A stretch of DNA of 64,000 nucleotides from JAHCHG01 sp041394845 (GTDB lineage Bacteria; Acidobacteriota; Blastocatellia; Pyrinomonadales; Pyrinomonadaceae): contig JAWKHL010000006.1 in assembly GCA_041394845.1 (NCBI GenBank), positions 248,001 to 312,000 of the forward strand. The letters run 5' to 3'. How positions within the stretch are numbered: position 1 is the stretch's first letter; every line of letters begins with the position of its first letter. Under the pieces are notes generated by a model. That model was not told the origin of the DNA, did not search any database, and was given only the letters and a program-made list of their open reading frames with translations. Positions 9,004-17,443 of this stretch are shown here, one piece after another. Both the position numbers and the translations under genes were made by a program.

Positions 9004-9615
9004 ATGGTAGATTTAATTCCTTCGTCAGATTCGGTGATGCAGATTCTGAAAGAAACGGGGGCTTACCGGCAGGGACATTTCGTCTTTCCCAACGGCAATC
9101 ACGCATCGCATTATTTTCAAATGCCGCTGGCATTTCGCTTTTACGACAACGCGCGGATATTGTCGGTCGGACTGAGCCGGAAATTCCGGATGGACAAGGC
9201 GGTCTCCAGCCGCCTGCCGAAAATTTCGATCATCAGCCCGAGTCCGGGCGGAATCCCCGTCGCTTTTGCGGTCCGCGAAGCCCTCGGCGCCGAACAGATC
9301 TACTGGGCCGAGATCGAAAACGGAAAACGCCAGTTCCGTCAATATCTGAAGGGTCTCGACGTTCACCCGTGCATCATCGTCGATGATCTGATCCGAACCG
9401 GGCGGGCGATCCGGGAAACTTTTGATCTGGTCAAAGATCTGGGGGCTCAGGTCATCGGCTTCGGAGCGATCGTCAAGTTTGAGGACGCACCGGTCGAACT
9501 CGAAGGGATCGAAATCAAATCTCTGGCCACTTTTGATTGCAGTTTTTACCGGACTTCTGAAGAATGGAAATCCCACGAGGGAAACGACGCGACCGAAGAG
9601 AGCGTCAGATTCTGA
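9004..9615 (+). CDS. Orotate-phosphoribosyltransferase-like protein, copy 2
   Basis: 203 residues from ATG after AAGGAGATAG. Same fold as copy 1, with PRPP loop CIIVDDLIRTGRA. The N-terminal HASHYFQMPLAFRFYDNAR stretch and the segment PSPGGIPVAFAVREALGAEQ are closer to the usual family consensus than copy 1, so this is probably the ancestral activity. The LSRKFRMDKAVSSRLP segment is base-identical to copy 1 over about 50 nt although the surrounding sequence has diverged. A terminator follows immediately, so the pair forms the end of the transcript. Confidence 0.78.
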   Translation: MVDLIPSSDSVMQILKETGAYRQGHFVFPNGNHASHYFQMPLAFRFYDNARILSVGLSRKFRMDKAVSSRLPKISIISPSPGGIPVAFAVREALGAEQIYWAEIENGKRQFRQYLKGLDVHPCIIVDDLIRTGRAIRETFDLVKDLGAQVIGFGAIVKFEDAPVELEGIEIKSLATFDCSFYRTSEEWKSHEGNDATEESVRF

Positions 9616-9630
9616 ACCGGCTATTTTACG

Positions 9631-9677
9631 AAAAAAAACAAGCCCGCCCGTTTTTTATCAACGGCGGGCTTGTTTTT
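9631..9677. terminator. Bidirectional terminator
   Basis: AACAAGCCCGCC pairs with GGCGGGCTTGTT, flanked by an A run and a T run. The convergent acyltransferase gene ends inside the loop at 9658, so both genes share it. Confidence 0.9.
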
Positions 9678-11070
9678 CCACATTTTTCAACTCCTGATGC
9701 AGAGCGCGTCTCTCCAGCAAAAGTTCCAGAAAGAGTTGCCGACGGCGGAAAAAAAGCCAGCTCGCCCGGAACCAGCCGCGCATCTCGGTCAGATCCTCCC
9801 ACGAGCGCAGGGCGACGTAACCGCACAAAAAAGAAACCGGAATCGACGCCAGAGCAAGACGCCAGTCGCCGGAATAAAAATACAAACCGCCGGCCACGAT
9901 CATCCAGGTCGCCGGCATAAAGACTATCCCCGAAAGAATTTTAACCGTCGAAATGATGTCGTCAACGCCGTGATTGGTGTAGCGCGAGGCCAGAAATTTG
10001 CTCAATTGATAGGCGGGAAAATGAAGGATCGTGCCGACGACGGCCAGCGGCGACAGGATCAGAAACAGCCAGACGCGGACCAGAAAATGCTGAAAAACGT
10101 ACCAGAAAGGCTGGCTTGAAAGCGACAGATTTTCCGGCTCCAGACCGAGTCCGCGCAATTTCTTTTTGTATTCGGAGACGCGCCTCGTGACGGCTTCGGC
10201 CTCGGCGAAATCCCCTTTCGGCGTTTCGCTTTTTTCGGCCAGATATTTGCGCAAAAATTCGAAACGGGCCGTCAGCGGCTCTTCCAGATCGAAGGTTTCC
10301 GAAACCGAAAGGAAGAGATTGGCCGCCTCGTCCGCCGTTTCGATCTCGGCGACAGTCTCGGCGTTGAGCGTAACTTCTCTGAGCGCGTTCTCGATCCGGT
10401 CGGTGAGGACGCGAACCGCATCGCGCGGCAGATCGCCGTCCGGTTCGAGTTCGACCGGTTCGACCTCGAAAGGCTCGCCGAAATGAAGCAGGGCCTCGCT
10501 TCGAAAAATGGTCTTTTGCGTGTAAAAAAGTCCGACCGGAACGATCCGCAGATCGATCTCGTCATCTTCCCGAAACCCCGAGATGGCCCCGAGCGCGATC
10601 CGCGCCGCGCCGGTTTTGATCGGCAGAAGTTTCGGCGAATTGTGCGAAACGCCCTCGGGAAAAAGAGCGATCGCCCCGCCCCGCCGCAACAGTTCGTGCG
10701 ACGCTTCAAAGGTCTTGGCGTTCTGCGTGACATCGGCCGAATCGATCTTCCGGTAAACCGGCAATGCCTCGACCACCCTTAAAATGTAGGAGAGAACGGG
10801 AATCGAAAAAAGCGTGGATTTGGCCAGAAAAGAAACCTTTCTGGGGAGGGCGACAAAAACCAGAGCCGGATCGATCAAGCCGTTCGGATGGTTCATGACG
10901 AAGATCAACGCCCCCCGGTAAGGAACCTGAGCGGCGTTGACGGTTTCGATTCGCCGGAAAAAAAGCCGCAGAGCGATGCTGACGATGGCGTGAATGATCC
11001 GCCGGATAAAAGAGCCCTGCCGGTTGAAGATCATATCGTCAAGACTCAGTATTTTCACATCGCTTTTCAT
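9658..11070 (-). CDS. PlsC-type glycerolipid acyltransferase
   Basis: 470 residues. The acyltransferase motif is N60-H-P-N-G-L-I-D67 (H61 catalytic, in the variant with one extra residue before Asp), and the phosphate-binding FPEG motif is at 137-140, followed by LPIKTGAARIAL. These mark lysophosphatidic acid/glycerol-3-phosphate acyltransferases acting at the inner membrane. The C-terminal third (about 355-450) carries two to three hydrophobic segments and is longer than in plain PlsC proteins (about 240 residues), as in the Gpt2-like class. It stands alone between two convergent or divergent neighbours. Exact acyl acceptor unknown. Confidence 0.82.
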   Translation of the reverse strand: MKSDVKILSLDDMIFNRQGSFIRRIIHAIVSIALRLFFRRIETVNAAQVPYRGALIFVMNHPNGLIDPALVFVALPRKVSFLAKSTLFSIPVLSYILRVVEALPVYRKIDSADVTQNAKTFEASHELLRRGGAIALFPEGVSHNSPKLLPIKTGAARIALGAISGFREDDEIDLRIVPVGLFYTQKTIFRSEALLHFGEPFEVEPVELEPDGDLPRDAVRVLTDRIENALREVTLNAETVAEIETADEAANLFLSVSETFDLEEPLTARFEFLRKYLAEKSETPKGDFAEAEAVTRRVSEYKKKLRGLGLEPENLSLSSQPFWYVFQHFLVRVWLFLILSPLAVVGTILHFPAYQLSKFLASRYTNHGVDDIISTVKILSGIVFMPATWMIVAGGLYFYSGDWRLALASIPVSFLCGYVALRSWEDLTEMRGWFRASWLFFRRRQLFLELLLERRALHQELKNVEKQARR

Positions 11071-11250
11071 AAATCGGACAGAATTCTATTTAGTTAATAT
11101 GTTGTTTTGACGTTTGTCAATTATTTTCAGCCCCCGGCCGATACCACCTCGCCGGACCGGGCTTTTACCGAAAAAGGAAAATTATTCGCGGATTTGAAGA
11201 AAAATTCATTTGGCTGATAATCTTAAAGAAATTTCGTCCCCGAATAAAAA

Positions 11251-14019
11251 ATGAATCGCAACGAACTGGCCCGAAAACTCGTCGATAATGCTTCCAAGGA
11301 ACGCAAAAACCTCCTCAAGAGGCATCAGGGGATTTGCGATTCCGGGTTGGCCAGAGAGCTGCAACAGGTTTGTTACGAGGTCTGGACGAGCGAACCGCAA
11401 AAGGTTTCGACCGTCGCCGAGGCCTTGCGCCAAATTTACCTCCTGACCAAAGACGAGGAGATCAAAGCATACGCCAAATGGACGGAAGCGATCAAAAATC
11501 TGGTCAACGGAAAACTTGAGAACTGTCTCGAATGGCTCGACAAATCGGAAAATCTTTTTAAATCTCTGGGCCGGAATCACGCGGCGGCGACGACCCAGAC
11601 CAGTAAACTCTACGCGCTGGCCCTGCTCGGCCGTTACGACGAAGCGATCGATTGCGGACTCCGGGCGCGCGACGTTTTTCTGGCCGAAAACGACATTTAT
11701 TCGACCGGCAAGATCGAGCATAATATCGGCAATCTCTTCTGGCGGCGCGATCTTTACGGTGAATCCGAGCCTTTTCTGGCTTCGGCTCACAGACGATTTG
11801 CCGAAATCGAAGACCAGCGACAACTGGCCATGGTCGAAAATTGCCAGGCTTTCGTCAAGGCTCTCCGAAACGATTTTCAGGAGGCCGAAAAGATCTACGC
11901 CCGGGCTCTTCGCCGGGCCGAAGATAACGACCTGATCGTCACGCAGGCCGAGATCGAGATCGGTTTGAGCAACCTTTACCTGTTTCAGGGACGGCTCGAT
12001 CTGGCCCTGAAATTCATGGAAAGTTCGCGGGGCAAATACGACCGGCTACAGATGCCTCATCAAACGGCCAACTGTGAACTGGAGATAGCTGACATTTATC
12101 TGGAACTGAACCTTTTGCCCGAAGCTCTCGGGTTTTACCAAAAAACCGAGTCCAAGTTTTCCGAACTGGGGATGCAGGCCGAATTGGCCAGAAGCCTTCT
12201 CAATCACGCCCGATGCCTTTTTCTGCTCGGGGAAAACGAATCGGCCGGAGAACTTTTGGAAAAGGCTCAAAAGCTCTATCAGGCCGAGGGCAACCGGATC
12301 TCGGCGGCGTTCGTAAAACTGGCCGGCATCCGGCTCCGGCTCGGAGAAAAAGATCCGGAAGGAGCCGAAGACGAGGTCGAAAAGGCTCTGGAAGTTTTTC
12401 GGGAAGGCGGCAATCTCCGTTACGAATTGTTCGGCCTCTGGCTTTCCGGCGAAATTCTGGCGCGGAAAAAAAGAATTCCGGAAGCGAAAAAGATCCTTCG
12501 CAAAACGCTCCGGCGCGCCCGCGATCAGTCCCGGCAGATCGAATATCTCTGTCTGACATCGCTCGGCCGGTTTACGGGAGACGAAAAATTCTTTCTCGAA
12601 GCCGTCAATCTGGTCGAAAACTCCCGTGCCGCTCTATCTTCGGAAGATTTCCGAACCTCTTTTTTCTCCGACAAAATCCTGCCGTACAACGAACTGGCGC
12701 GGACCAGTCTTTCCCGGCGGCGGATCTCGGAGGCCTTTCTGTGGCACGAACGGTCCCGCTCCCGCTCGCTCCTTGAGGCGATGAATTCCTCTCCCTCGGA
12801 CGATCTGGAAAATCCGCAGATGTCCGCCCTGCGCGAACGCCTGAATTGGTTCTACAGCCGCATCAACCGCCGGACGGAAAGCGGTCTGGAGGCCCGCCGG
12901 GAAACCGCCGAACTCCGGCGACAGGCGGAAAAACTGGAGAATGAATACGCCGAACTCGTCCGCCGGCTGGAAATGGGCGAAGATTCCAAAAACGTCGGCG
13001 CCCGCGACCTCGATCTGAAAAAACTGCGGGAAGAGCTGACCGGCACCACTCTGATCGAATTCGCCGACCTCGGGGGATGCCTGAAGGCTTTCGTCCTGAC
13101 CGAAAGAAGGCTCAAGGTCTTCGCTGTCGCCGCCGATCCTATCACCTTGCAAAATGAGGTCAGACAGTTTCTTTTTCAAATAAAAACGGCCCGGTCCTTT
13201 GAGAAACTCTCGTCCGAAAGCCGCCGGATCGCCGACCGGCGAATGACCCGTCACGGACGGCGACTTTACGACATTCTGATCAAACCGCTGGAAGGCTTCC
13301 TCGCCGGAGAACGTCTTAAGATCATTCCGGCCGGACCGCTCAATTATCTGCCTTTTCAGTCTCTCAGCGATGGCGAACGATTTTTGATCGAACGATTTGA
13401 AGTGGGTTATGCGCCGAGCGCGGCCGTTTATCAAAGCTGTCTGGAACGGGACTGTCCGAACTTCGCCAGCGCCCTCTTGGTCGGTGTCGGAGACGAAAAA
13501 ACTCCTTTTATAAAAACCGAGGTCGCCGCTCTCGATCGCCTTTTCGCCCGCTCTTGCAAACTTCTGGGCAAAAAGGCGACGCTCGAAAATCTCCGCAAAA
13601 ATGTCGGAAAGGCGGACGTTCTGCATCTGGCCTGCCACGGAATATTTCGCCCCGACAATCCCGATTTTTCATCGCTCGTCCTGTTCGGCGAAAATCTGAC
13701 GGTCAAACAAACACGAAGTCTGCCGTTGGCCAATAAGTTCGTCGCCTTGAGCGCCTGCGAAACCGGTTTGAACAAGATCATCTCCGGAGAAGAACTGATC
13801 GGTCTGATGCGCGGTTTCCTTTCGGCTGGAGTCAGTTCACTGCTGCTCAGTCTGTGGATGGTCAACGACCGGGCGGCGCTCGATCTGATGACGGCCTTCT
13901 ACCGCGAGGCGGCGGGCGGAAAACGGATCGGCGAGGCTCTGCGAACCGCCCAGATCGAGGCCATCTCGGCCGGCCGACACCCTTATTTCTGGGCCCCGTT
14001 CGTATTGATGGGAAAATAA
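11251..14019 (+). CDS. TPR-CHAT protein (caspase-like cysteine peptidase with TPR array)
   Basis: 922 residues, no signal peptide, so cytosolic. Residues 1 to about 440 are tandem TPR-like helical pairs; about 520-580 is a charged coiled coil; about 610-922 is a CHAT domain. The catalytic dyad is visible: H796 in LHLACHG and C836 in LSACETG, with the late GEALRTAQ and FWAPFVLMG elements typical of CHAT. CHAT is a separase/caspase-clan peptidase, and TPR-CHAT proteins act as regulated proteases in conflict systems (for example in type III-E CRISPR). Genes for an S8 peptidase, an ECF sigma factor and a zf-HC2 protein follow on the same strand; the role inferred from this context is a protease that feeds into sigma-factor control. 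No ribosome binding site is clear before the ATG. Confidence 0.88.
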   Translation: MNRNELARKLVDNASKERKNLLKRHQGICDSGLARELQQVCYEVWTSEPQKVSTVAEALRQIYLLTKDEEIKAYAKWTEAIKNLVNGKLENCLEWLDKSENLFKSLGRNHAAATTQTSKLYALALLGRYDEAIDCGLRARDVFLAENDIYSTGKIEHNIGNLFWRRDLYGESEPFLASAHRRFAEIEDQRQLAMVENCQAFVKALRNDFQEAEKIYARALRRAEDNDLIVTQAEIEIGLSNLYLFQGRLDLALKFMESSRGKYDRLQMPHQTANCELEIADIYLELNLLPEALGFYQKTESKFSELGMQAELARSLLNHARCLFLLGENESAGELLEKAQKLYQAEGNRISAAFVKLAGIRLRLGEKDPEGAEDEVEKALEVFREGGNLRYELFGLWLSGEILARKKRIPEAKKILRKTLRRARDQSRQIEYLCLTSLGRFTGDEKFFLEAVNLVENSRAALSSEDFRTSFFSDKILPYNELARTSLSRRRISEAFLWHERSRSRSLLEAMNSSPSDDLENPQMSALRERLNWFYSRINRRTESGLEARRETAELRRQAEKLENEYAELVRRLEMGEDSKNVGARDLDLKKLREELTGTTLIEFADLGGCLKAFVLTERRLKVFAVAADPITLQNEVRQFLFQIKTARSFEKLSSESRRIADRRMTRHGRRLYDILIKPLEGFLAGERLKIIPAGPLNYLPFQSLSDGERFLIERFEVGYAPSAAVYQSCLERDCPNFASALLVGVGDEKTPFIKTEVAALDRLFARSCKLLGKKATLENLRKNVGKADVLHLACHGIFRPDNPDFSSLVLFGENLTVKQTRSLPLANKFVALSACETGLNKIISGEELIGLMRGFLSAGVSSLLLSLWMVNDRAALDLMTAFYREAAGGKRIGEALRTAQIEAISAGRHPYFWAPFVLMGK

Positions 14020-14038
14020 TTGTTTTTTTTCGACCGAA

Positions 14039-14066
14039 ATGTATTTTTTTTCTTCCCCGATGGACT
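14039..14066 (+). promoter_or_regulatory. ECF-type promoter motif, copy A (before the S8 peptidase)
   Basis: ATGTATTTTTTTT is followed by GACT whose first base lies exactly 24 nt after the first base of the motif. The same sequence and spacing recur at 16097 and 16883. The motif ends 55 nt before the ATG at 14122. I read it as the target of the ECF sigma factor at 15531; this is inference from shared geometry. Confidence 0.55.
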
Positions 14067-14121
14067 AAAGTAATTGGAGATATTATATTCATTCAACGTT
14101 TCGCGCCCGGGAGTCTTCTAA

Positions 14122-15414
14122 ATGAACCTTAGTAAACCGTTCGGAATAAATTTCATCTTTATTTCAATTTTTGTTCTTGCGTTCATCCGTCCGGTTCCGG
14201 CTCAATCAACGAACAACATCGCTTATGCGCCGGACGAGATAATCGTCAAACTCAATTCCGCCGCCAGTCTGCCGGTCATCGCGGCACAGCACGGTCTGGC
14301 CCCCGCTCCGATCTCGCAGTTCGGCAACCGGCCGATCTACCGGCTCCGCGTTCTGAACAACGCTTCGGTTCCGCAGATCGTTTCGCTGTTGCGAAGCGAC
14401 CCGGTAAATGTGGCTTACGCCGAACCCAACTACCTGATCGGAGCGCCCAATTCGGGGCATCTGCCCTGGACGCTGGGCGGTTCGTGGAGCATCGGGGGTT
14501 CGTGGAGCATCGGCAGCAGCGTCAAAGGCTATCACCGGCAATGGATGAAATATAAGATCAATCTCGAAGCCGCCCAGCAGGTTACGCTCGGTCAGGGAAT
14601 CAGGATCGCCGTCATCGACACCGGCATTGATCCGAACCATCCGCTTTTCGCCGGAAAACTTCTGCCGGGTTACGATTTCGTCGATAACGACAATGACCCG
14701 TCGGAGGTCGGCGCTTATTATCAGGGCGCTTACGGCCACGGAACGCATGTGGCGGGGATCGTCGCGATGGTCGCCCCCGAAGCCAGGATCATCCCGATCC
14801 GCGTCCTCGATCAAAACGGCGTCGGAACCATCTGGAGGCTGGCCGAGGCGTTGAGCTACGCGGCCAATCCCGACGGCGATGTCAATACAAACGACGGCGC
14901 GAACATCATCAACCTGAGTCTGGGAACGACCGAAAGAACCAATCTGATCAGGCTTCTGATCGCCGCCGAAACCAACAGTGGACAAAATCCGGATGACGAT
15001 GATTTTCCGAACATCAGACATCCGGGGATCGTCGTCGTGGCCGCCGCCGGGAACACGGGAGACACCACCCGCATCTATCCCGGCGCGGAAGATGTTGACG
15101 GTTTGATCGCCGTCGGGGCCAGCACCAGCGCCGACACGATGGCCGATTTCTCCACCCACGGAAACGAGATTCAAATAATGGCTCCGGGCGAAAAGATAGT
15201 CAGCGCGATCCCGGGCGGCCGCTATGCCACCTGGCGCGGAACCTCGATGTCGGCTCCGATCGTCGCCGGAATCTCGGCCCTGGTGATGAAAAAATATCCG
15301 TCCCTCAAACCGAACGATCTGATCGAACATATTCAGCACACGTCGGTAACCGTCAACGCCGCGATTCACAAAAGGGTCGATGCGGGGCGTGCTGTGACGA
15401 TAGGACCCGGTTGA
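14122..15414 (+). CDS. Secreted S8 (subtilisin-family) serine peptidase
   Basis: 430 residues. Signal peptide ends near PVPAQ; an inhibitor-like prodomain (YAPDEIIVKLN ... AEPNY) fills 33-115; the S8 domain covers about 145-430. The catalytic triad is D166 (AVIDTG), H206 (GHGTHVAG) and S375 (GTSMSAP). A GSWSIG unit is duplicated at the prodomain junction. Export and autoprocessing are expected. It has its own copy of the ATGTATTTTTT-GACT motif and sits between the TPR-CHAT gene and the ECF sigma gene, a placement that suggests a joint response rather than nutrition. Confidence 0.92.
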   Translation: MNLSKPFGINFIFISIFVLAFIRPVPAQSTNNIAYAPDEIIVKLNSAASLPVIAAQHGLAPAPISQFGNRPIYRLRVLNNASVPQIVSLLRSDPVNVAYAEPNYLIGAPNSGHLPWTLGGSWSIGGSWSIGSSVKGYHRQWMKYKINLEAAQQVTLGQGIRIAVIDTGIDPNHPLFAGKLLPGYDFVDNDNDPSEVGAYYQGAYGHGTHVAGIVAMVAPEARIIPIRVLDQNGVGTIWRLAEALSYAANPDGDVNTNDGANIINLSLGTTERTNLIRLLIAAETNSGQNPDDDDFPNIRHPGIVVVAAAGNTGDTTRIYPGAEDVDGLIAVGASTSADTMADFSTHGNEIQIMAPGEKIVSAIPGGRYATWRGTSMSAPIVAGISALVMKKYPSLKPNDLIEHIQHTSVTVNAAIHKRVDAGRAVTIGPG

Positions 15415-15530
15415 ACCGCTTTGATGTCAGCAACCGGGAATAAACCGGACGGCCAAATTGGGAAACCGGGATATCCGAGGCCGTTCCGGTTTTTCCTGAA
15501 CCGTAAATTTTCCGACGAGTCCAATTTTTG

Positions 15531-16088
15531 ATGTCTGAAACCGACCAAGAACTGATCCGGGCGTGCCGAGAAGGAGATCAATCGGCCTGGGAGACGATCG
15601 TCCTGAAATACCAAAATCTGCTTTATTCGATCCCGCATCGGGCCGGTTTGAGCCGGGATCTGGCGGCCGACGTCCTTCAGGAGGTCTTTACAACCCTTTT
15701 CGAGAAACTCGATTCGCTCGAAAAACCCGAATTCCTGCGAGCCTGGCTGATCACGACTACCCGCCATAAAACCATTCACCTGATCAAACGCGAAACGCGC
15801 GGCAAACCGAGATCGATCTCCGACGCAGAAAATCCGGCATTTTTCGAAATACCGGACCGCACGCCGCCGGCCGACGATATAATGATCCGGATCGAAAGAG
15901 AAAATCAGATCGAAATCGCTCTGACCCAAATCGAAGAACGTTGCCGCCTTCTGCTGACTCTGCTTTATTTCGAGGACGAACAGACCTCCTACGCCGAAAT
16001 CGCCGAAAGACTCGGTATTCCGTTGGGCAGTATCGGCCCGACCCGCGCCCGATGTCTGGAAAAATTGATAAGATTGCTGCCCGATTGA
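15531..16088 (+). CDS. ECF-type RNA polymerase sigma factor
   Basis: 185 residues from the ATG at 15531 (an in-frame TTG lies one codon upstream). Region 2 spans about 15-85 (DVLQEVFTTLFEKL, the -10 contact helix) and region 4 about 115-175, with the helix-turn-helix YAEIAERLGIPLGSIG. There is no region 3 and no C-terminal extension, as expected of ECF sigma factors. It is followed 72 nt later by a zf-HC2 protein, the usual anti-sigma position. A repeated promoter motif before the zf-HC2 gene, the S8 gene and the Rieske operon is the likely regulon. No copy of that motif was found before its own start. Confidence 0.9.
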   Translation: MSETDQELIRACREGDQSAWETIVLKYQNLLYSIPHRAGLSRDLAADVLQEVFTTLFEKLDSLEKPEFLRAWLITTTRHKTIHLIKRETRGKPRSISDAENPAFFEIPDRTPPADDIMIRIERENQIEIALTQIEERCRLLLTLLYFEDEQTSYAEIAERLGIPLGSIGPTRARCLEKLIRLLPD

Positions 16089-16096
16089 GCCGGTCA

Positions 16097-16124
16097 TGTA
16101 TTTTTTACCCGGTCAAAATGACTT
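16097..16124 (+). promoter_or_regulatory. ECF-type promoter motif, copy B (before the zinc-finger gene)
   Basis: ATGTATTTTTT with GACT starting 24 nt from the first base, as at 14039 and 16883. It starts 9 nt after the sigma-factor stop codon and ends 36 nt before the zf-HC2 start, so it gives the putative anti-sigma gene its own promoter. Confidence 0.55.
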
Positions 16125-16160
16125 ATCTATTGAAAAACGAAACGCTGTTGAAAACTTGCT

Positions 16161-16748
16161 ATGAGACATATTGAGTTTAGAAAACTGGTTGAAAATTTCG
16201 AGGGTTCGCCGTCGGAGACCGAAAACCGCCTTTTATCAGCGCATCTTGCCGAATGCGCCGAATGCGCGGCCCGGTTCAAAAAACTGGAGGATTTTTTCAA
16301 ATACGCCCGAGCGGGCCGCCGCGACGAACAGGCCGGACACAACCTGACGGCCCGGTTGCTGAACATCTTTCAACCGAAAAAAAAGGCGGCCGGAAAGAGT
16401 TCCTTCGTCAGAAAACTGCTGGCCAATCTGGTCTTTGACGACTGGCAGATGGCGCTCAACGAGAGACTTCTCGCCGCCGACACCAGACAACTGCTCTTTC
16501 GGGCGGAAGATTACGAGATCGATCTGCGTCTCAATTTCGCCGGCGACAAATGCGTTGTCAGCGGTCAGGTGTTTCCCGACTGCCAAAGCGGAACGGCGGA
16601 ATTGCTCTCCGCCGATCTGAGCCGCCAAACCGTTTTCAACCGGGACTGCGAATTTATTTTCCCGCCCGTCAAGCAAGGGCTTTATCAACTGATGATAAAG
16701 GTCGACGGGGTCTTGATTGAAACAGGAGAATTTTCCCTCCTCACCTGA
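16161..16748 (+). CDS. zf-HC2 zinc-finger protein, candidate anti-sigma factor
   Basis: 195 residues. The N-terminal H28-x3-C32-x2-C35 is the zf-HC2 anti-sigma zinc motif. No transmembrane segment is present, so this would be a soluble anti-sigma or an adaptor, unlike membrane-bound RsiW-type proteins. The C-terminal half (about 95-195) is rich in alternating hydrophobic residues and looks like a beta-sandwich that could sense a ligand or be a protease target; I do not recognise it. Position after the ECF gene supports partnership. A terminator follows at 16776. Confidence 0.75.
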   Translation: MRHIEFRKLVENFEGSPSETENRLLSAHLAECAECAARFKKLEDFFKYARAGRRDEQAGHNLTARLLNIFQPKKKAAGKSSFVRKLLANLVFDDWQMALNERLLAADTRQLLFRAEDYEIDLRLNFAGDKCVVSGQVFPDCQSGTAELLSADLSRQTVFNRDCEFIFPPVKQGLYQLMIKVDGVLIETGEFSLLT

Positions 16749-16775
16749 AACCCATCTTTTCGCCATTTCCGAGTT

Positions 16776-16816
16776 GCCGGGAAAAAACCGTTTGTTCGAC
16801 TTTTTCCCGGCCTTTT
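16776..16816 (+). terminator. Rho-independent terminator after the sigma/zinc-finger genes
   Basis: GCCGGGAAAAA pairs with TTTTTCCCGGC and is followed by CTTTT. It separates the sigma/zf-HC2 transcript from the Rieske operon. Confidence 0.75.
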
Positions 16817-16882
16817 CTGCATTCCGTCCGATCCCTCTTTTACCTAAACAACTTTGTCATTTTTAAACTTTTTGCAACGGTG

Positions 16883-16910
16883 ATGTATTTTTTTGAACTC
16901 CCGTCTGACT
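16883..16910 (+). promoter_or_regulatory. ECF-type promoter motif, copy C (before the Rieske operon)
   Basis: ATGTATTTTTTT with GACT starting 24 nt from the first base. It ends 33 nt before the Rieske ATG. It carries the same motif as the S8 and zf-HC2 promoters, tying the electron-transfer operon to the neighbouring sigma factor. Confidence 0.55.
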
Positions 16911-16943
16911 CTATTTGTAAGAAACCCGCAAACGGAGTGAAAC

Positions 16944-17438
16944 ATGGATAAACCAAACGACAATTACTCAAACGAAACTTCGGCCCGGCCCGACCGCAGA
17001 AAATTTTTATCGCTCATCCCTCTGGGCGTTTTCGGCGTCATCGCCGGTTCGCTCGGTCTGGCATCAAAGCGTTTTCTCGAACCGCAGAACGTCTCCGCCG
17101 CTTCGGAAAACTGGAAGATTCTGGGCGCGGTTTCGGAAATCGGCGGCGAAGAACCGATCGCCAAGACCGTAACGGTCGAATCCCAGACCGGTTGGAGCAA
17201 AACCATCGAGGATATGACGGTTTACGTCCTGCCGAAACACGACAACAAGGTTTTGTCGTCGGTCTGCCCGCACGAAGGTTGTCCGATCACGTGGGACGCC
17301 GAACGGAAAAATTTTCTCTGCCCGTGTCACGACAGTTTTTTCCAAGATGACGGAAAAAGATTGTCCGGACCGGCTCAAAGCGATCTGACGGCAATGGAAA
17401 CGAAGGTCGAGAACGGAAAACTGCAAATAAAGGTTTAG
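16944..17438 (+). CDS. Rieske [2Fe-2S] iron-sulfur protein of a quinol:cytochrome c reductase
   Basis: 164 residues after GGAG. A twin-arginine motif (RRKFLSL, near 18-24) and one hydrophobic anchor (about 25-45) indicate Tat export and a periplasmic domain. Cluster ligands are visible: C108-P-H110-E-G-C113 and C126-P-C128-H129-D-S, with the two disulfide cysteines. It passes electrons from quinol to cytochrome c. The cytochrome b gene starts 5 nt after its stop, so they are translationally linked. The cluster-binding motifs are intact, in contrast to the degenerate quinol site of the neighbour. Confidence 0.93.
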   Translation: MDKPNDNYSNETSARPDRRKFLSLIPLGVFGVIAGSLGLASKRFLEPQNVSAASENWKILGAVSEIGGEEPIAKTVTVESQTGWSKTIEDMTVYVLPKHDNKVLSSVCPHEGCPITWDAERKNFLCPCHDSFFQDDGKRLSGPAQSDLTAMETKVENGKLQIKV

Positions 17439-17443
17439 AAAAA

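Noticed and set aside
11251..16748. Type III-E CRISPR (Craspase) locus
   Set aside because: TPR-CHAT and a sigma factor are present, but no gRAMP effector, Csx30/31, Cas1 or repeat array is in the window; only the regulatory analogy is kept.
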